Shown here: positions 44,652 to 53,083 of the stretch, in pieces | Layout of the letters: every line of letters begins with the position of its first letter | Position numbering within the stretch: the stretch's first letter is position 1 | Assembly (NCBI RefSeq): GCF_015558675.1 | Contig: NZ_JADMOL010000014.1 | Span: forward strand, 1-64,000 | Origin: Paenibacillus sp. 1001270B_150601_E10 | Lineage (GTDB): Bacteria; Bacillota; Bacilli; Paenibacillales; Paenibacillaceae | Reading direction: 5' to 3' | Length of the DNA stretch: 64,000 nucleotides | Made by a program: the position numbers and the translations under genes | Notes under the pieces: model-generated | The model's database searches: none | Seen by the model: the letters and a program-made list of their open reading frames with translations, nothing else | Told to the model about the DNA's origin: nothing

Positions 44652-46295
44652 ATGAAATCCATACAAAGTAAGACAGCGATATACGCGGGAGGCTGCTTCA
44701 TGCTGCTGTTTCTGGCACTGCTTGTCGCGATATACATGGAAATGAACTACACTGTCGTTCCTTTGAACAAAAGCTTAACCCAGCAGGTGGTGAACGCAAG
44801 AAGCGACCAGATCAATGATTGGTTTACTCAGCGCATAGGCGAGATTGATATGCTTGCGTCTCTCGCATCGGATCATAAGTGGTCGAGAGATGAGCTGCTA
44901 CAAGAAATTCGCAAATTAGAAGCGAAAAAGGGTGAGGAGTATGAGTCCATCCGCGTTGTTGACGCACAGGCTCATTCCTGGTCCGAGAAAGATCAGCCCT
45001 TCTCCATTCTCAATCGTCCTTATTATCAGCGCATGATGGATACAAAGGCTTCCTATGTGGTCAGCAATCCGATCTTTTCCAAGGCAAATGGGGTGGAGAT
45101 CGTCGTTATTTTATATAAGGTCAGTCCCGCTGTGGATGACGAGGTTGTGTATATTGCGGCTGCGGTATCGATCGAGAAGGTGAAGGAGATTGCGCATGAT
45201 ATCTCTCTCTATGATCGCTCAGGCCAGCTCCTTATTGATTGTCGGGCTTTATCGAGCGAATCACCGAGTGAGCCAATGACACAACAAGCCTCTCGGAACG
45301 AGGGGATCAGCACGTTTGAGGCTCCTATTGATAGCGTGCACGGCTGGAAGCTGGTGCTGGAGGTGCCGAATTCGGAATTGTCGCTTGCGGTCGTGAAGAC
45401 GCAGCGAACAGCGCTCTTGGTAGGCATCCTGATAGGCGGCGTATTTATTGTCTTGTTCATGCTGCTTGCGTCTTCCGTTATCCGGCCAATCCAATCCCTG
45501 CGGCGAGTAATGAAAAATGTGCAGAGCGGCGACAAAAATGTTCGTGCCGATGAATCACGCACGGATGAGATCGGAGATCTTGGCCGCAGCTTCAACGAAA
45601 TGCTCGTTCAGATGTATCGTTCTGAGCAGGAGAAGAAGGAGATTGAGCTTAGGCTTGTTCACGAGCAGATTAAGCCTCACTTTTTATACAATACGCTAGA
45701 TACGATTCAGTGGATGGCAAGGGATTACGGCGCGGACAATGTCGTGGAAATGGTAGAGGCGTTAAGCACCTATTTCCGGCTTGGCTTAGGTGCAGGAAGT
45801 CCATACATCTCCCTTGAGCAGGAGCTTTATCATGTGGAGAGCTACCTTCATATCCAATGTGTACGCTATGAGGAGATTCTCGATTATGAGCTCCACTGTG
45901 AAGAGGATCTGCTTGAGCACAAGGTTATTCGTTTTATGCTGCAGCCGCTTGTGGAGAATGCGATTTATCATGGGATTAAGCCATTAGGGGATCAAAAGTG
46001 CACCATTTCTATTTCTGCTCAGAAGGAAGAGCGGCAGGCAGTCATTCGAGTAGAGAACGATGGGGCTATGATTCCAGCAGATAAGCTTGAACAGATCAAT
46101 CAAGCGCTGATTGAGGATAAGTACGATAGCTCCGCAACAGGCTTTGGCCTGTATAGTGTCAATCATCGGATTCGTCTAGCCTATGGCGAAGCATATGGGC
46201 TATCCGTAAGCAGCAGTGATGGCATCACGAGGATGATCATCGCAATTCCGTTGGAAGGGGAGTGGAATGGGGATGTGGAAGATCGTAATCGTTGA
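44652..46295 (+). CDS. Sensor histidine kinase, YesM family
   Basis: The 547-aa product has an N-terminal helix (TAIYAGGCFMLLFLALLVAI), an extracytoplasmic double-Cache-like sensor (YESIRVVDAQAHSW, NRPYYQRMMDTKASYVVSNP), a second helix near 260-290, HAMP, the His_kinase phosphoacceptor His in EQIKPHFLYNTLDTIQ and an HATPase end (PLVENAIYHGIKP, GFGLYSVNHRI). GGAGG lies 12 nt upstream. An ATG at 44645 sits closer but opens only an 8-codon frame. It overlaps the response regulator by 29 nt. Confidence 0.9.
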   Translation: MKSIQSKTAIYAGGCFMLLFLALLVAIYMEMNYTVVPLNKSLTQQVVNARSDQINDWFTQRIGEIDMLASLASDHKWSRDELLQEIRKLEAKKGEEYESIRVVDAQAHSWSEKDQPFSILNRPYYQRMMDTKASYVVSNPIFSKANGVEIVVILYKVSPAVDDEVVYIAAAVSIEKVKEIAHDISLYDRSGQLLIDCRALSSESPSEPMTQQASRNEGISTFEAPIDSVHGWKLVLEVPNSELSLAVVKTQRTALLVGILIGGVFIVLFMLLASSVIRPIQSLRRVMKNVQSGDKNVRADESRTDEIGDLGRSFNEMLVQMYRSEQEKKEIELRLVHEQIKPHFLYNTLDTIQWMARDYGADNVVEMVEALSTYFRLGLGAGSPYISLEQELYHVESYLHIQCVRYEEILDYELHCEEDLLEHKVIRFMLQPLVENAIYHGIKPLGDQKCTISISAQKEERQAVIRVENDGAMIPADKLEQINQALIEDKYDSSATGFGLYSVNHRIRLAYGEAYGLSVSSSDGITRMIIAIPLEGEWNGDVEDRNR

Positions 46296-47043
46296 TGATG
46301 AGAAGATCATTCGTAAAGGCCTAAGACAATTTATCGAGGAAAGCCCTTATCCATTTGAGGTGATAGGAGAAGCTAAAAGTGCCAATGAAGCATTGGAGCA
46401 GCTGGAGAATGCCCCTCCTCATGTTTGTCTGGTAGATATCAACATGCCGAATATGAATGGACTGGATATGATCAGTCTCATGAAAGAGCGGCATCCGTCG
46501 GTCGTCGTTGTCATTATCAGCGGCTATGATAATTTCGAATATGCACGTCAGGCGGTTCAGCTGCAGGCATTCGACTATGTGCTAAAGCCAGTGCCCAAGA
46601 GCGATCTCAATAAGCTTCTTGAGCGCTTGGATGAGCACTTACAGGTGAAATATCCTGATGATCTGCATACCAACAGAGAATTGGTGAAGGAGGGGGAGTC
46701 CAGCTATACAGGGGATGGGACAGTCCTCGTTCATAAGGTAACGGAGTATATTGATGATCACTACCAAGACCCCGAGATGTCCATAGGTCGGGTGGCTTCG
46801 ATGTTTCATATTAATCCGACCTATCTAAGCAAGCGGATGAAGCAGGAGATCGGGCAATCCTTTTTGGATTATGTGACAGAGCTAAGAATCGCAAAGGCCA
46901 AGGAAATCTTAGACGATATCAACTTCAACATCAAGATTGGGGATTTGGCAGTCAAGGTAGGGTACAAAAGCCAATATTATTTTAGCCGGGTATTTAAAAA
47001 TAGAGTGGGCTCAAGTCCGCTGGAGTATAAAAAGCATCAGTGA
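46267..47043 (+). CDS. Response regulator with AraC-type DNA-binding domain, YesN family
   Basis: The 258-aa product has a receiver domain with the phosphoacceptor Asp57 in CLVDINMPNMNG, acidic pair VDDE and KPVPK Lys, followed by a two-HTH AraC domain (MSIGRVASMFHINPTYLSKR and KIGDLAVKVGYKSQYYFSRV). Paired with the kinase upstream. Divergent orientation suggests control of the flavoprotein reductase, likely in response to its extracellular substrate. Confidence 0.92.
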   Translation: MGMWKIVIVDDEKIIRKGLRQFIEESPYPFEVIGEAKSANEALEQLENAPPHVCLVDINMPNMNGLDMISLMKERHPSVVVVIISGYDNFEYARQAVQLQAFDYVLKPVPKSDLNKLLERLDEHLQVKYPDDLHTNRELVKEGESSYTGDGTVLVHKVTEYIDDHYQDPEMSIGRVASMFHINPTYLSKRMKQEIGQSFLDYVTELRIAKAKEILDDINFNIKIGDLAVKVGYKSQYYFSRVFKNRVGSSPLEYKKHQ

Positions 47044-47440
47044 AGCCGTTCATAGGAGTAGGGCATATAGTGAGGTAGCTGTAGCTTGTGAGTTAATGCT
47101 TTTTGGTCAAAGCATAAAGATAACATTATAAAAATTAAACTCCTCCTTGTTCCCGGTGTACAACTAGCCTTCTATTAAAATGCGAGAGCTCCTGATTATT
47201 TTTATAAAAAGATATGTAATATTTACGAAAGATTCTTTGTACAATTTTTACGTATGCCTGTATGAGTGGAAGAACTCTATGAGCTTCGTCCCTATAGAGG
47301 TATTGCTTCACTGGGCGGCGAAAGATAAGAGAAAGGCAGCATGAATCTATGATGGAATGTCATGTTGGAAGCGAGACTCTCAATCATTACGACCATATGC
47401 GCTTCGGTAACATGATCGAATGACAAGGAGGTTTATTGCG
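47044..47440 (+). other. Intergenic region before the deacetylase
   Basis: About 400 bp, AT-rich at first (47100-47260), with no ORF, tRNA or recognised riboswitch. No confident promoter pair was found. It probably contains the deacetylase promoter. Confidence 0.4.
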
Positions 47441-48679
47441 ATGACAGATCTTGATCGCCTTCATATGAGGCATATGCTCCCAGGATGGGTGCTAGGCATA
47501 TTCGTAGGCGTATTCGCTGTGCTTATGGCTGCGATGATTCCGATGCAAGGCAAGCTAGGTTCAACTGCGCATGCCGCAGCGGGTCAGCTTAAGCCGCCTC
47601 ACGAGGTAGAAGCGCTCGCAGGGAAAACGGTGAAAAAGGTCTATTTGACCTTTGATGATGGCCCAAGCACGCATACGAAGGCCGTGCTGGATATTTTAGA
47701 GAAGGAGAAGGTAAAGGGAACCTTCTTTGTGCTTGGCAAGCAGGTGAAGCAATATCCTGAGCTTACGAAGCGAATCGTAGATGAAGGACATGCGATTGGC
47801 AATCATTCTTATGATCATCAATACTCGGATTTGTATCGGGATTTCCGCAACTTCTGGTCTCAGATTCGCGAGTCGGGACAAGCGATTAAGAAGGCTATCG
47901 GCTACGAGCCTCAGCTTGTACGGGCTCCAGGTGGGACGTATTTGAATTTTGACCAGCAGTATTTCGATCTGCTGAAGCAAGCGGGGTATATCGTGCATGA
48001 CTGGAACGTGGACAGCAATGATTCGAAGCGGGTCGGCGTGCCGGCGCGTGAGATTGTTCAGGGTGTGAAGTCAGGCGCGCTTAGCTCCTCGGTCGTCGTG
48101 CTGATGCATGATGGAGTCGGTCATGGAGAGACCGTAAAGGCACTGCCTGAAATTATTCAATATTATAAGAATAAGGGATATAGCTTCGAGGTGCTGACGC
48201 CAGAGATTGAACCTATTCAATTTCGTCTCGCGAGCCGAGATCGCTGGCATCGCACGCCTGTATCCAAGGCATGGATCGCAAGCCATGTTGCATCTGTACA
48301 GGTTACAGGAAAGCCAGAGGTCGCGAAGCAGCTCAACATATGGACTAATCGTGGAGAAGTGCGCTTTGCACCAGATCAATACCGTATAGTGGGTGGCACG
48401 ACCTATGTGCCTGTACGCATGTTAGTGGAGAAGCTGGATGGCTCCGTAAGCTATGATGAGAGCAAGCACCAAGTTATCATTCAGATTGCAGGAGCAAAGT
48501 GGGGGATAGATGCGGCAGCAGGCAAGTCCGTCCTTTATAACGATGATGGCACGACAGCTACCCTTCCATGGAAAAGTGTAGAGTATAAGCAGCAGGTATA
48601 TGTGCCCCTTCGGCAGGCACTTGAGGCTTCAAAGCTGTCATTGGTTCAATATGAGCTTATTCCTATGCAGGAAGCTTGA
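47441..48679 (+). CDS. Polysaccharide (peptidoglycan) deacetylase with CuAO-N-like C-terminus
   Basis: 412 aa from ATG 47441; AAGGAGG at 47425-47431 lies inside the longer frame from 47420. An N-terminal anchor (GWVLGIFVGVFAVLMAAMIP) leads to a NodB domain: YLTFDDGPS, IGNHSYDH, VRAPGGTY, DWNVDSND and VVVLMHDG, the full metal/catalytic set. The C-terminus has GGTTYVPVRMLVEKLDGSV, a copper-amine-oxidase-N-like module. It probably deacetylates peptidoglycan at the cell surface. Confidence 0.9.
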   Translation: MTDLDRLHMRHMLPGWVLGIFVGVFAVLMAAMIPMQGKLGSTAHAAAGQLKPPHEVEALAGKTVKKVYLTFDDGPSTHTKAVLDILEKEKVKGTFFVLGKQVKQYPELTKRIVDEGHAIGNHSYDHQYSDLYRDFRNFWSQIRESGQAIKKAIGYEPQLVRAPGGTYLNFDQQYFDLLKQAGYIVHDWNVDSNDSKRVGVPAREIVQGVKSGALSSSVVVLMHDGVGHGETVKALPEIIQYYKNKGYSFEVLTPEIEPIQFRLASRDRWHRTPVSKAWIASHVASVQVTGKPEVAKQLNIWTNRGEVRFAPDQYRIVGGTTYVPVRMLVEKLDGSVSYDESKHQVIIQIAGAKWGIDAAAGKSVLYNDDGTTATLPWKSVEYKQQVYVPLRQALEASKLSLVQYELIPMQEA

Positions 48680-48735
48680 GCTATCGCGCGTATGAATACA
48701 AGGATTCCAAGTTGTTTATTACGTTGCAACTTTCA

Positions 48736-48764
48736 TTGACTGTTTAATTATATTGTATTAAAAT
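48736..48764 (+). promoter_or_regulatory. Promoter of the c-di-AMP riboswitch transcript
   Basis: TTGACT (48736-48741), 17 bp, TAAAAT (48759-48764). Transcription would start about 48771, right at the riboswitch. Confidence 0.7.
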
Positions 48765-48765
48765 G

Positions 48766-48885
48766 GAAGAAAGCTTAGTTCCCGATAGACTTCGGGAAGC
48801 GGGGGAACCATTTCCTTGGGGCGCATCACTTTAGTGTGTAGGGAACCATCTTTCCCGAGCCCGTCAGCTAACCTCGTCAGCTCTA
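48766..48885 (+). ncRNA. Cyclic di-AMP riboswitch (ydaO/yuaA type)
   Basis: The sequence has the ordered core blocks of the ydaO-yuaA motif: GGGGGAACC (48800-48808), TTGGGGCGCATC with a variable hairpin, GTAGGGAACC, TTTCCCGAGCCCGTCAGCTA and ACCTCGTCAGCTC. In this family c-di-AMP binding favours termination. Two terminator hairpins follow before the coding region of the KamA-like gene. Confidence 0.92.
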
Positions 48886-48925
48886 GATGGGTCGAACTTT
48901 GCATGTTGAATCATGATCGTGTTTA

Positions 48926-48951
48926 AGGGACCCGCAGCATCGGGTCCTTTT
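48926..48951 (+). terminator. First terminator of the riboswitch expression platform
   Basis: GGACCCG at 48928-48934 and CGGGTCC at 48941-48947 followed by TTTTCT; six-base loop. Confidence 0.8.
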
Positions 48952-48966
48952 CTATTGTTATATGCG

Positions 48967-49024
48967 GGCCCGATCGATCAGGAATTTAGACAATGGTCTA
49001 TATTGCTGATGTCGGGTCTTTTTG
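48967..49024 (+). terminator. Second terminator of the riboswitch leader
   Basis: GGCCCGA at 48967-48973 and TCGGGTC at 49012-49018 followed by TTTTT. The arms resemble those of the first terminator (CCCG and CGGGTC), so cross-pairing between the two hairpins is possible. Confidence 0.65.
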
Positions 49025-49055
49025 TATTTTATTACGAGGAATGGAGGAAACATGG

Positions 49056-50225
49056 ATGCAGCCTAAGTACATTACGAACATCGACAAGATCTTGGAAATA
49101 CCGGAGCAGGATCGCAATAAACTGAAAGCGATTACGGAGAAATTTGTGTTCAGAGTCAATGAGTACTACTTGAAGCTCATTGATTGGAATGATCCGATGG
49201 ACCCGATCCGCAAGCTCGTGATTCCCAATGAGGGCGAGTTAATGGAGTATGGAAGATGGGATGCATCTGACGAGGACACCAATTATGCGGTCCCAGGCTG
49301 TCAGCATAAGTACAAGACGACAGCACTTCTTATGGTATCCGAGGTATGTGGAGCCTATTGCCGGTACTGCTTCCGCAAGCGCCTATTCCGCAATGATGTG
49401 AAGGAAGCGATGACTGACTTGGAGCCAGGCCTCACTTATATTGAGCAGCATCCCGAGATTAACAATGTTCTGTTGACAGGAGGAGACAGCTTAATTCTGG
49501 CAACACCGAAGCTGGAAATGATTTTTAAGCGGCTGCGTGCCATTAAGCATGTCAAAATTATTAGGCTCGGCTCGAAGATTCCAGTATTCAATCCGATGCG
49601 AATCTATGAAGATGAGGCACTCCTTTCCCTTATTCGAGAGCATTCAAGCGTGGATCAGAGAATCTATGTGATGGCCCATGTGAATCATCCACGAGAGATT
49701 ACAAGAGAGGCTAAGCGCGGCTTCGATGCGCTCCATCAGGCAGGAGCCATTGTTGTCAATCAAACCCCTGTGTTGAAAGGGATTAATGATGATCCGAAGG
49801 TGCTGGCCGAGCTGCTTGATAAGCTGTCTTGGGCAGGTGTTACCCCGTATTACTTCTTCGTTAACCGCCCAGTGGCGGGCAATCGAGAGTTTGTGCTGAC
49901 GCTTCAAGAAGTCTATCGGATTGTAGAAAAAGCCAAATCGATGACTTCAGGGCTTGGCAAGCGTGTCCGCCTCGCAATGAGCCATACCTCTGGCAAGATC
50001 GAGATTCTAGCGATAGAAGAAGGCAAAGCTTATCTGAAGTATCACCAGTCAAGAGACAATGAGTACGGCAAGTTTATGGTTTTGGACTGCCCGAGAGAGG
50101 CAGCGTGGTTTGATGATCTGATTGGCAGTGAGCAGGTGTGGAAGAAGCCTGAGAAGCGAAGAGCAGACATTATATCTGTGAATGAGCTCCCTGATCTGCC
50201 TCGAAAAAAGGTAAGAAGCTATTAA
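49056..50225 (+). CDS. KamA-family radical SAM protein (aminomutase-like), substrate unknown
   Basis: 389 aa from ATG 49056 (GGAGG at 49043-49047, spacing 8). The radical SAM cluster cysteines are Cys98, Cys102 and Cys105 in VCGAYCRYCFRKRLF; LLTGGDSL follows. Lys314 in SHTSGKIE is in the position of the PLP lysine of lysine 2,3-aminomutase. By hand alignment the two Asp residues that hold the lysine side chain there are Asn270 (FVNRPVAG) and Ala307 here, so lysine is unlikely as substrate. CRYCF also recalls EpmB. Downstream of a c-di-AMP riboswitch; no beta-lysine acetyltransferase is adjacent. Confidence 0.82.
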   Translation: MQPKYITNIDKILEIPEQDRNKLKAITEKFVFRVNEYYLKLIDWNDPMDPIRKLVIPNEGELMEYGRWDASDEDTNYAVPGCQHKYKTTALLMVSEVCGAYCRYCFRKRLFRNDVKEAMTDLEPGLTYIEQHPEINNVLLTGGDSLILATPKLEMIFKRLRAIKHVKIIRLGSKIPVFNPMRIYEDEALLSLIREHSSVDQRIYVMAHVNHPREITREAKRGFDALHQAGAIVVNQTPVLKGINDDPKVLAELLDKLSWAGVTPYYFFVNRPVAGNREFVLTLQEVYRIVEKAKSMTSGLGKRVRLAMSHTSGKIEILAIEEGKAYLKYHQSRDNEYGKFMVLDCPREAAWFDDLIGSEQVWKKPEKRRADIISVNELPDLPRKKVRSY

Positions 50226-50597
50226 AATCATCTATTTTCATCAATGTTTGAAGGATTCATAGGTTTATTCTCTATTTATTTGGGCGAGACTATTTCATAG
50301 GGCGGCCCGGGGATCGGTTCAAGTGACGTGCTAGATACGCGCGGGAATCGACCTCCGGGTCTTTTTCTGTTTTTGGAAGACATGCAAAGTGAAACGGCTT
50401 GAAATGGATTGATAGAAAGAGCTTAATTCGCTTTTTATCAATAGAGTCGTAGAGTGGCGAGATGTCTGATCAAGACTCGCGGTGCATGTGGAAAGGACAG
50501 AGGCCCAGGTTGATAGGAGAGCTTCTGAAATCATCCGTATGAACCGTTCATAGATAAACGTTATTACGCTCAAATAAAGGAGGCCTATGAAAACGAC
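50226..50597 (+). other. Intergenic region with terminator
   Basis: A terminator for the KamA-like gene is formed by GGCCCGG (50304-50310) and CCGGGTC (50355-50361) followed by TTTTTCT. The rest, to the AAGGAGG at 50577-50583, has no recognised gene. A short ATG ORF at 50587 (10 codons) sits nearer the RBS than the moxR start. Confidence 0.6.
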
Positions 50598-51836
50598 ATG
50601 GAACAAGATCAAGCCTTGAAGATGGAAAGATGGACGACTGCTTTTGCTTCCTATGGCTGGGAGCAAATGCAGGATAAGCTGAATCAACGGGTTATTGGGA
50701 AAAAGGAGACGATTCGTCTCGCATGCTTGACGATGCTCGCAGGAGGGCATTTGCTGCTTGAAGATGTGCCTGGCGTAGGCAAGACGCTGCTCGCAAGAAG
50801 CCTCGCACAGATTGCGGACAGCTCTTTTCGCCGCATCCAGATGACGCCGGATATGATGCCGGCTGATATTACAGGCAGCATGGTTCTGCATCCATCCACC
50901 GGGGAGCTTCGCTATAGCGAGGGCCCCCTGCAGGCTCACGTTGTCTTGGTTGACGAATTAAACCGGGCTTCGTCGAGAACACAAGCGGCATTGCTGGAGG
51001 CGATGGAGGAGCGCTCGGTAACGGTGGATGGCGTTACTAGGGCGCTGCCCAAGCCTTTTATGGTCATTGCGACGCAGAATCCCTTTGTGTTTGAAGGCAC
51101 GTACCGATTGCCTGAAGCGGAGCTTGATCGGTTCATGATGAAGCTGTCCATAGGCTATCCTGAGGTTCATGCCGAAGCCGATATGCTTGTTCGTGAGCAA
51201 TCGAAAGGAGAGATAGAGCGGATTCAAAGACCGGTCTTGACGACGGAAGAGTGGTCTTTGCTTATTCAGCGTAGACGCTCCATTCACGTCGATGCCGTCC
51301 TATGCCGCTATATTTCCGAGCTTGTACAAGCAACTAGACGCCATGATCAGGTCGAGCTTGGTGTAAGTCCTCGGGGCTCAGTAGCGTTAATGCAAGCCGC
51401 TCAGGCACAGGCTTTAGTAAGCGGTCGAAGCTATGTCATCCCAGAGGACATCAAAGCGCTTGCCGTCCATGTGCTTGCTCACCGATTGGTGCTTCGCTCC
51501 TCTCAGCATATGACGGCAGAGGACGTTATTCAAGAGGTTGTACATCAGATCTCCGTACCGAGCTTCTCGAAGGAGGCGCGAGTTTCACAGGAGAGAGTAA
51601 AGCCTCATGACATCCTATATTCGCGTACGCGAATGGGATCGGAAACACAAGCGGTTCGAGCTTGGCTGCCTCCTCGTGAGACGGGAGAATGGGAGGTTTC
51701 TGTACGGAACCCTGGTGGGGATTCGCAGGAATCGCTTAAGCAGGATTCGGATATAGACACATCTTCCAAGCATCAGGTATCACCTCGCAGGCGCTCGAAA
51801 GAAGGCGGCTCGTGGTTTAGAGGGCTGTTCCGATGA
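50598..51836 (+). CDS. MoxR-family AAA ATPase
   Basis: The 412-aa product has Walker A EDVPGVGKTLLARSLA, Walker B VVLVDELNRA, sensor 1 VIATQNPF and the MoxR arginine/ sensor region RLPEAELDRFMMKLSIGYPE. About 80 extra residues at the C-terminus are low-complexity and charged. Start ATG 50598 has AAGGAGG 14 nt upstream, somewhat far. It overlaps the DUF58 gene by 4 nt (ATGA). MoxR, DUF58 and TgpA-type proteins form a common operon of unclear chaperone-like function. Confidence 0.92.
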   Translation: MEQDQALKMERWTTAFASYGWEQMQDKLNQRVIGKKETIRLACLTMLAGGHLLLEDVPGVGKTLLARSLAQIADSSFRRIQMTPDMMPADITGSMVLHPSTGELRYSEGPLQAHVVLVDELNRASSRTQAALLEAMEERSVTVDGVTRALPKPFMVIATQNPFVFEGTYRLPEAELDRFMMKLSIGYPEVHAEADMLVREQSKGEIERIQRPVLTTEEWSLLIQRRRSIHVDAVLCRYISELVQATRRHDQVELGVSPRGSVALMQAAQAQALVSGRSYVIPEDIKALAVHVLAHRLVLRSSQHMTAEDVIQEVVHQISVPSFSKEARVSQERVKPHDILYSRTRMGSETQAVRAWLPPRETGEWEVSVRNPGGDSQESLKQDSDIDTSSKHQVSPRRRSKEGGSWFRGLFR

Positions 51837-53083
51837 AGGTCAAGCGTTTAGGCATGAGTACTCTTCTTATTCGAATCGTCTTTACAGTGGCAATTGGCAG
51901 CTCCTTGTTTGTATATGGCGGCATGGAGCGCCATGCAGCCCTAGCTTTTATCGGCGGGCTGGCATTAGGATATGCCAGCTACGGAATTCGGATCGCTATG
52001 ATGCCGCTTCAGGGAATACGTACAACACGAGAGATCATTGCCGATAACCACGGCCCTTTTTATTCACAGCTTCGCTGGCAAACGAACTTGACGATGAGAA
52101 AGGGCTCGTCGGTCATGATTCGGCTCGAAGAGAGCTGGAGAATCGAGGGGAGCGCAGACAGTATTGCGAGCAGCATTCGAGTGTGCTGGCCTGGGCTAAA
52201 ACGAAAGGCTTCCTGCATACATGAGCTGGAGTTCCCTATAAGAGGGCGATATACGCTGGAATCCATCGAGATGACAGTTGGAGACCTGTGGGGTTGGTTT
52301 CAGATGTCTATCACTCAGCCCGTTACGGGAAAAGACAAGCTTCAGGCGTATGTGCTGCCTTCAACAGCCTATTGGGACGAGGCTTCCATGTGGAGTCAGC
52401 AAGGAATGTCGGTGACGACAGTCGGATCTCCATCAGAGACTAGGGGATCCGTATCGGGGCTGTTATCAAGTGAGCTGCGTCCCTATCAACTGGGAGATTC
52501 CCATCGCAGTATTCACTGGCGCTATTATGCCAAGCATCGCGAGCTGGCCGTACGAGCAAGAAGCATAGAAGAGCAGCCTGAATCCACCTTCGTCCTCGAT
52601 GATTTGTCCATTGTAAATGGGAAAGATGCGGAGCAACTGGAACAATTGCTTGATCGAGCAGCCTACGAATGCTGCTTGGCATGGAGAGCAGAACGTGCAG
52701 TACGGCTTCTATTTGTAAGCTCGGAGGTGCTCAGTCAAGGGCAGCAGGAAATTGCCGAGCGCATTGTTCTTTTTAGTGAGTCCAGTGAACAGAAGCTTCA
52801 GGCGGAGGCTTTGGAAAAGGGCTCTTGCTCGCATGGGAAAGGCTTGGGTCTTGCCCCACAAGTAAAGGGCAGTGAAGTTACGGTACTCAGCAGTAGAAAT
52901 AAAGCTTGGCACATCAATGATCTGCCAGGTTGGCTGCATGAGGTAAGAATAAAAGACTGGAGGACCATTGCCCCTGTCTCGCCTTCACAGCCTGATCAGG
53001 CATTGATGCGGAAGATCAAGACGAAAGGAAGCGTCATGAGCAAGCAAGGAGGTAGACCGAATGTCCCTTCATCTGGAATCTAA
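51833..53083 (+). CDS. DUF58 domain protein
   Basis: The 416-aa product has two N-terminal hydrophobic helices (LLIRIVFTVAIGSSLFVYGG and the following AALAFIGGLALGYASYG) and the DUF58 core SSELRPYQLGDSHRSIHWRY, a vWA-like domain. Start overlaps the moxR stop; the end overlaps tgpA by 23 nt. Partner of the MoxR ATPase by family association. Confidence 0.9.
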   Translation: MKVKRLGMSTLLIRIVFTVAIGSSLFVYGGMERHAALAFIGGLALGYASYGIRIAMMPLQGIRTTREIIADNHGPFYSQLRWQTNLTMRKGSSVMIRLEESWRIEGSADSIASSIRVCWPGLKRKASCIHELEFPIRGRYTLESIEMTVGDLWGWFQMSITQPVTGKDKLQAYVLPSTAYWDEASMWSQQGMSVTTVGSPSETRGSVSGLLSSELRPYQLGDSHRSIHWRYYAKHRELAVRARSIEEQPESTFVLDDLSIVNGKDAEQLEQLLDRAAYECCLAWRAERAVRLLFVSSEVLSQGQQEIAERIVLFSESSEQKLQAEALEKGSCSHGKGLGLAPQVKGSEVTVLSSRNKAWHINDLPGWLHEVRIKDWRTIAPVSPSQPDQALMRKIKTKGSVMSKQGGRPNVPSSGI

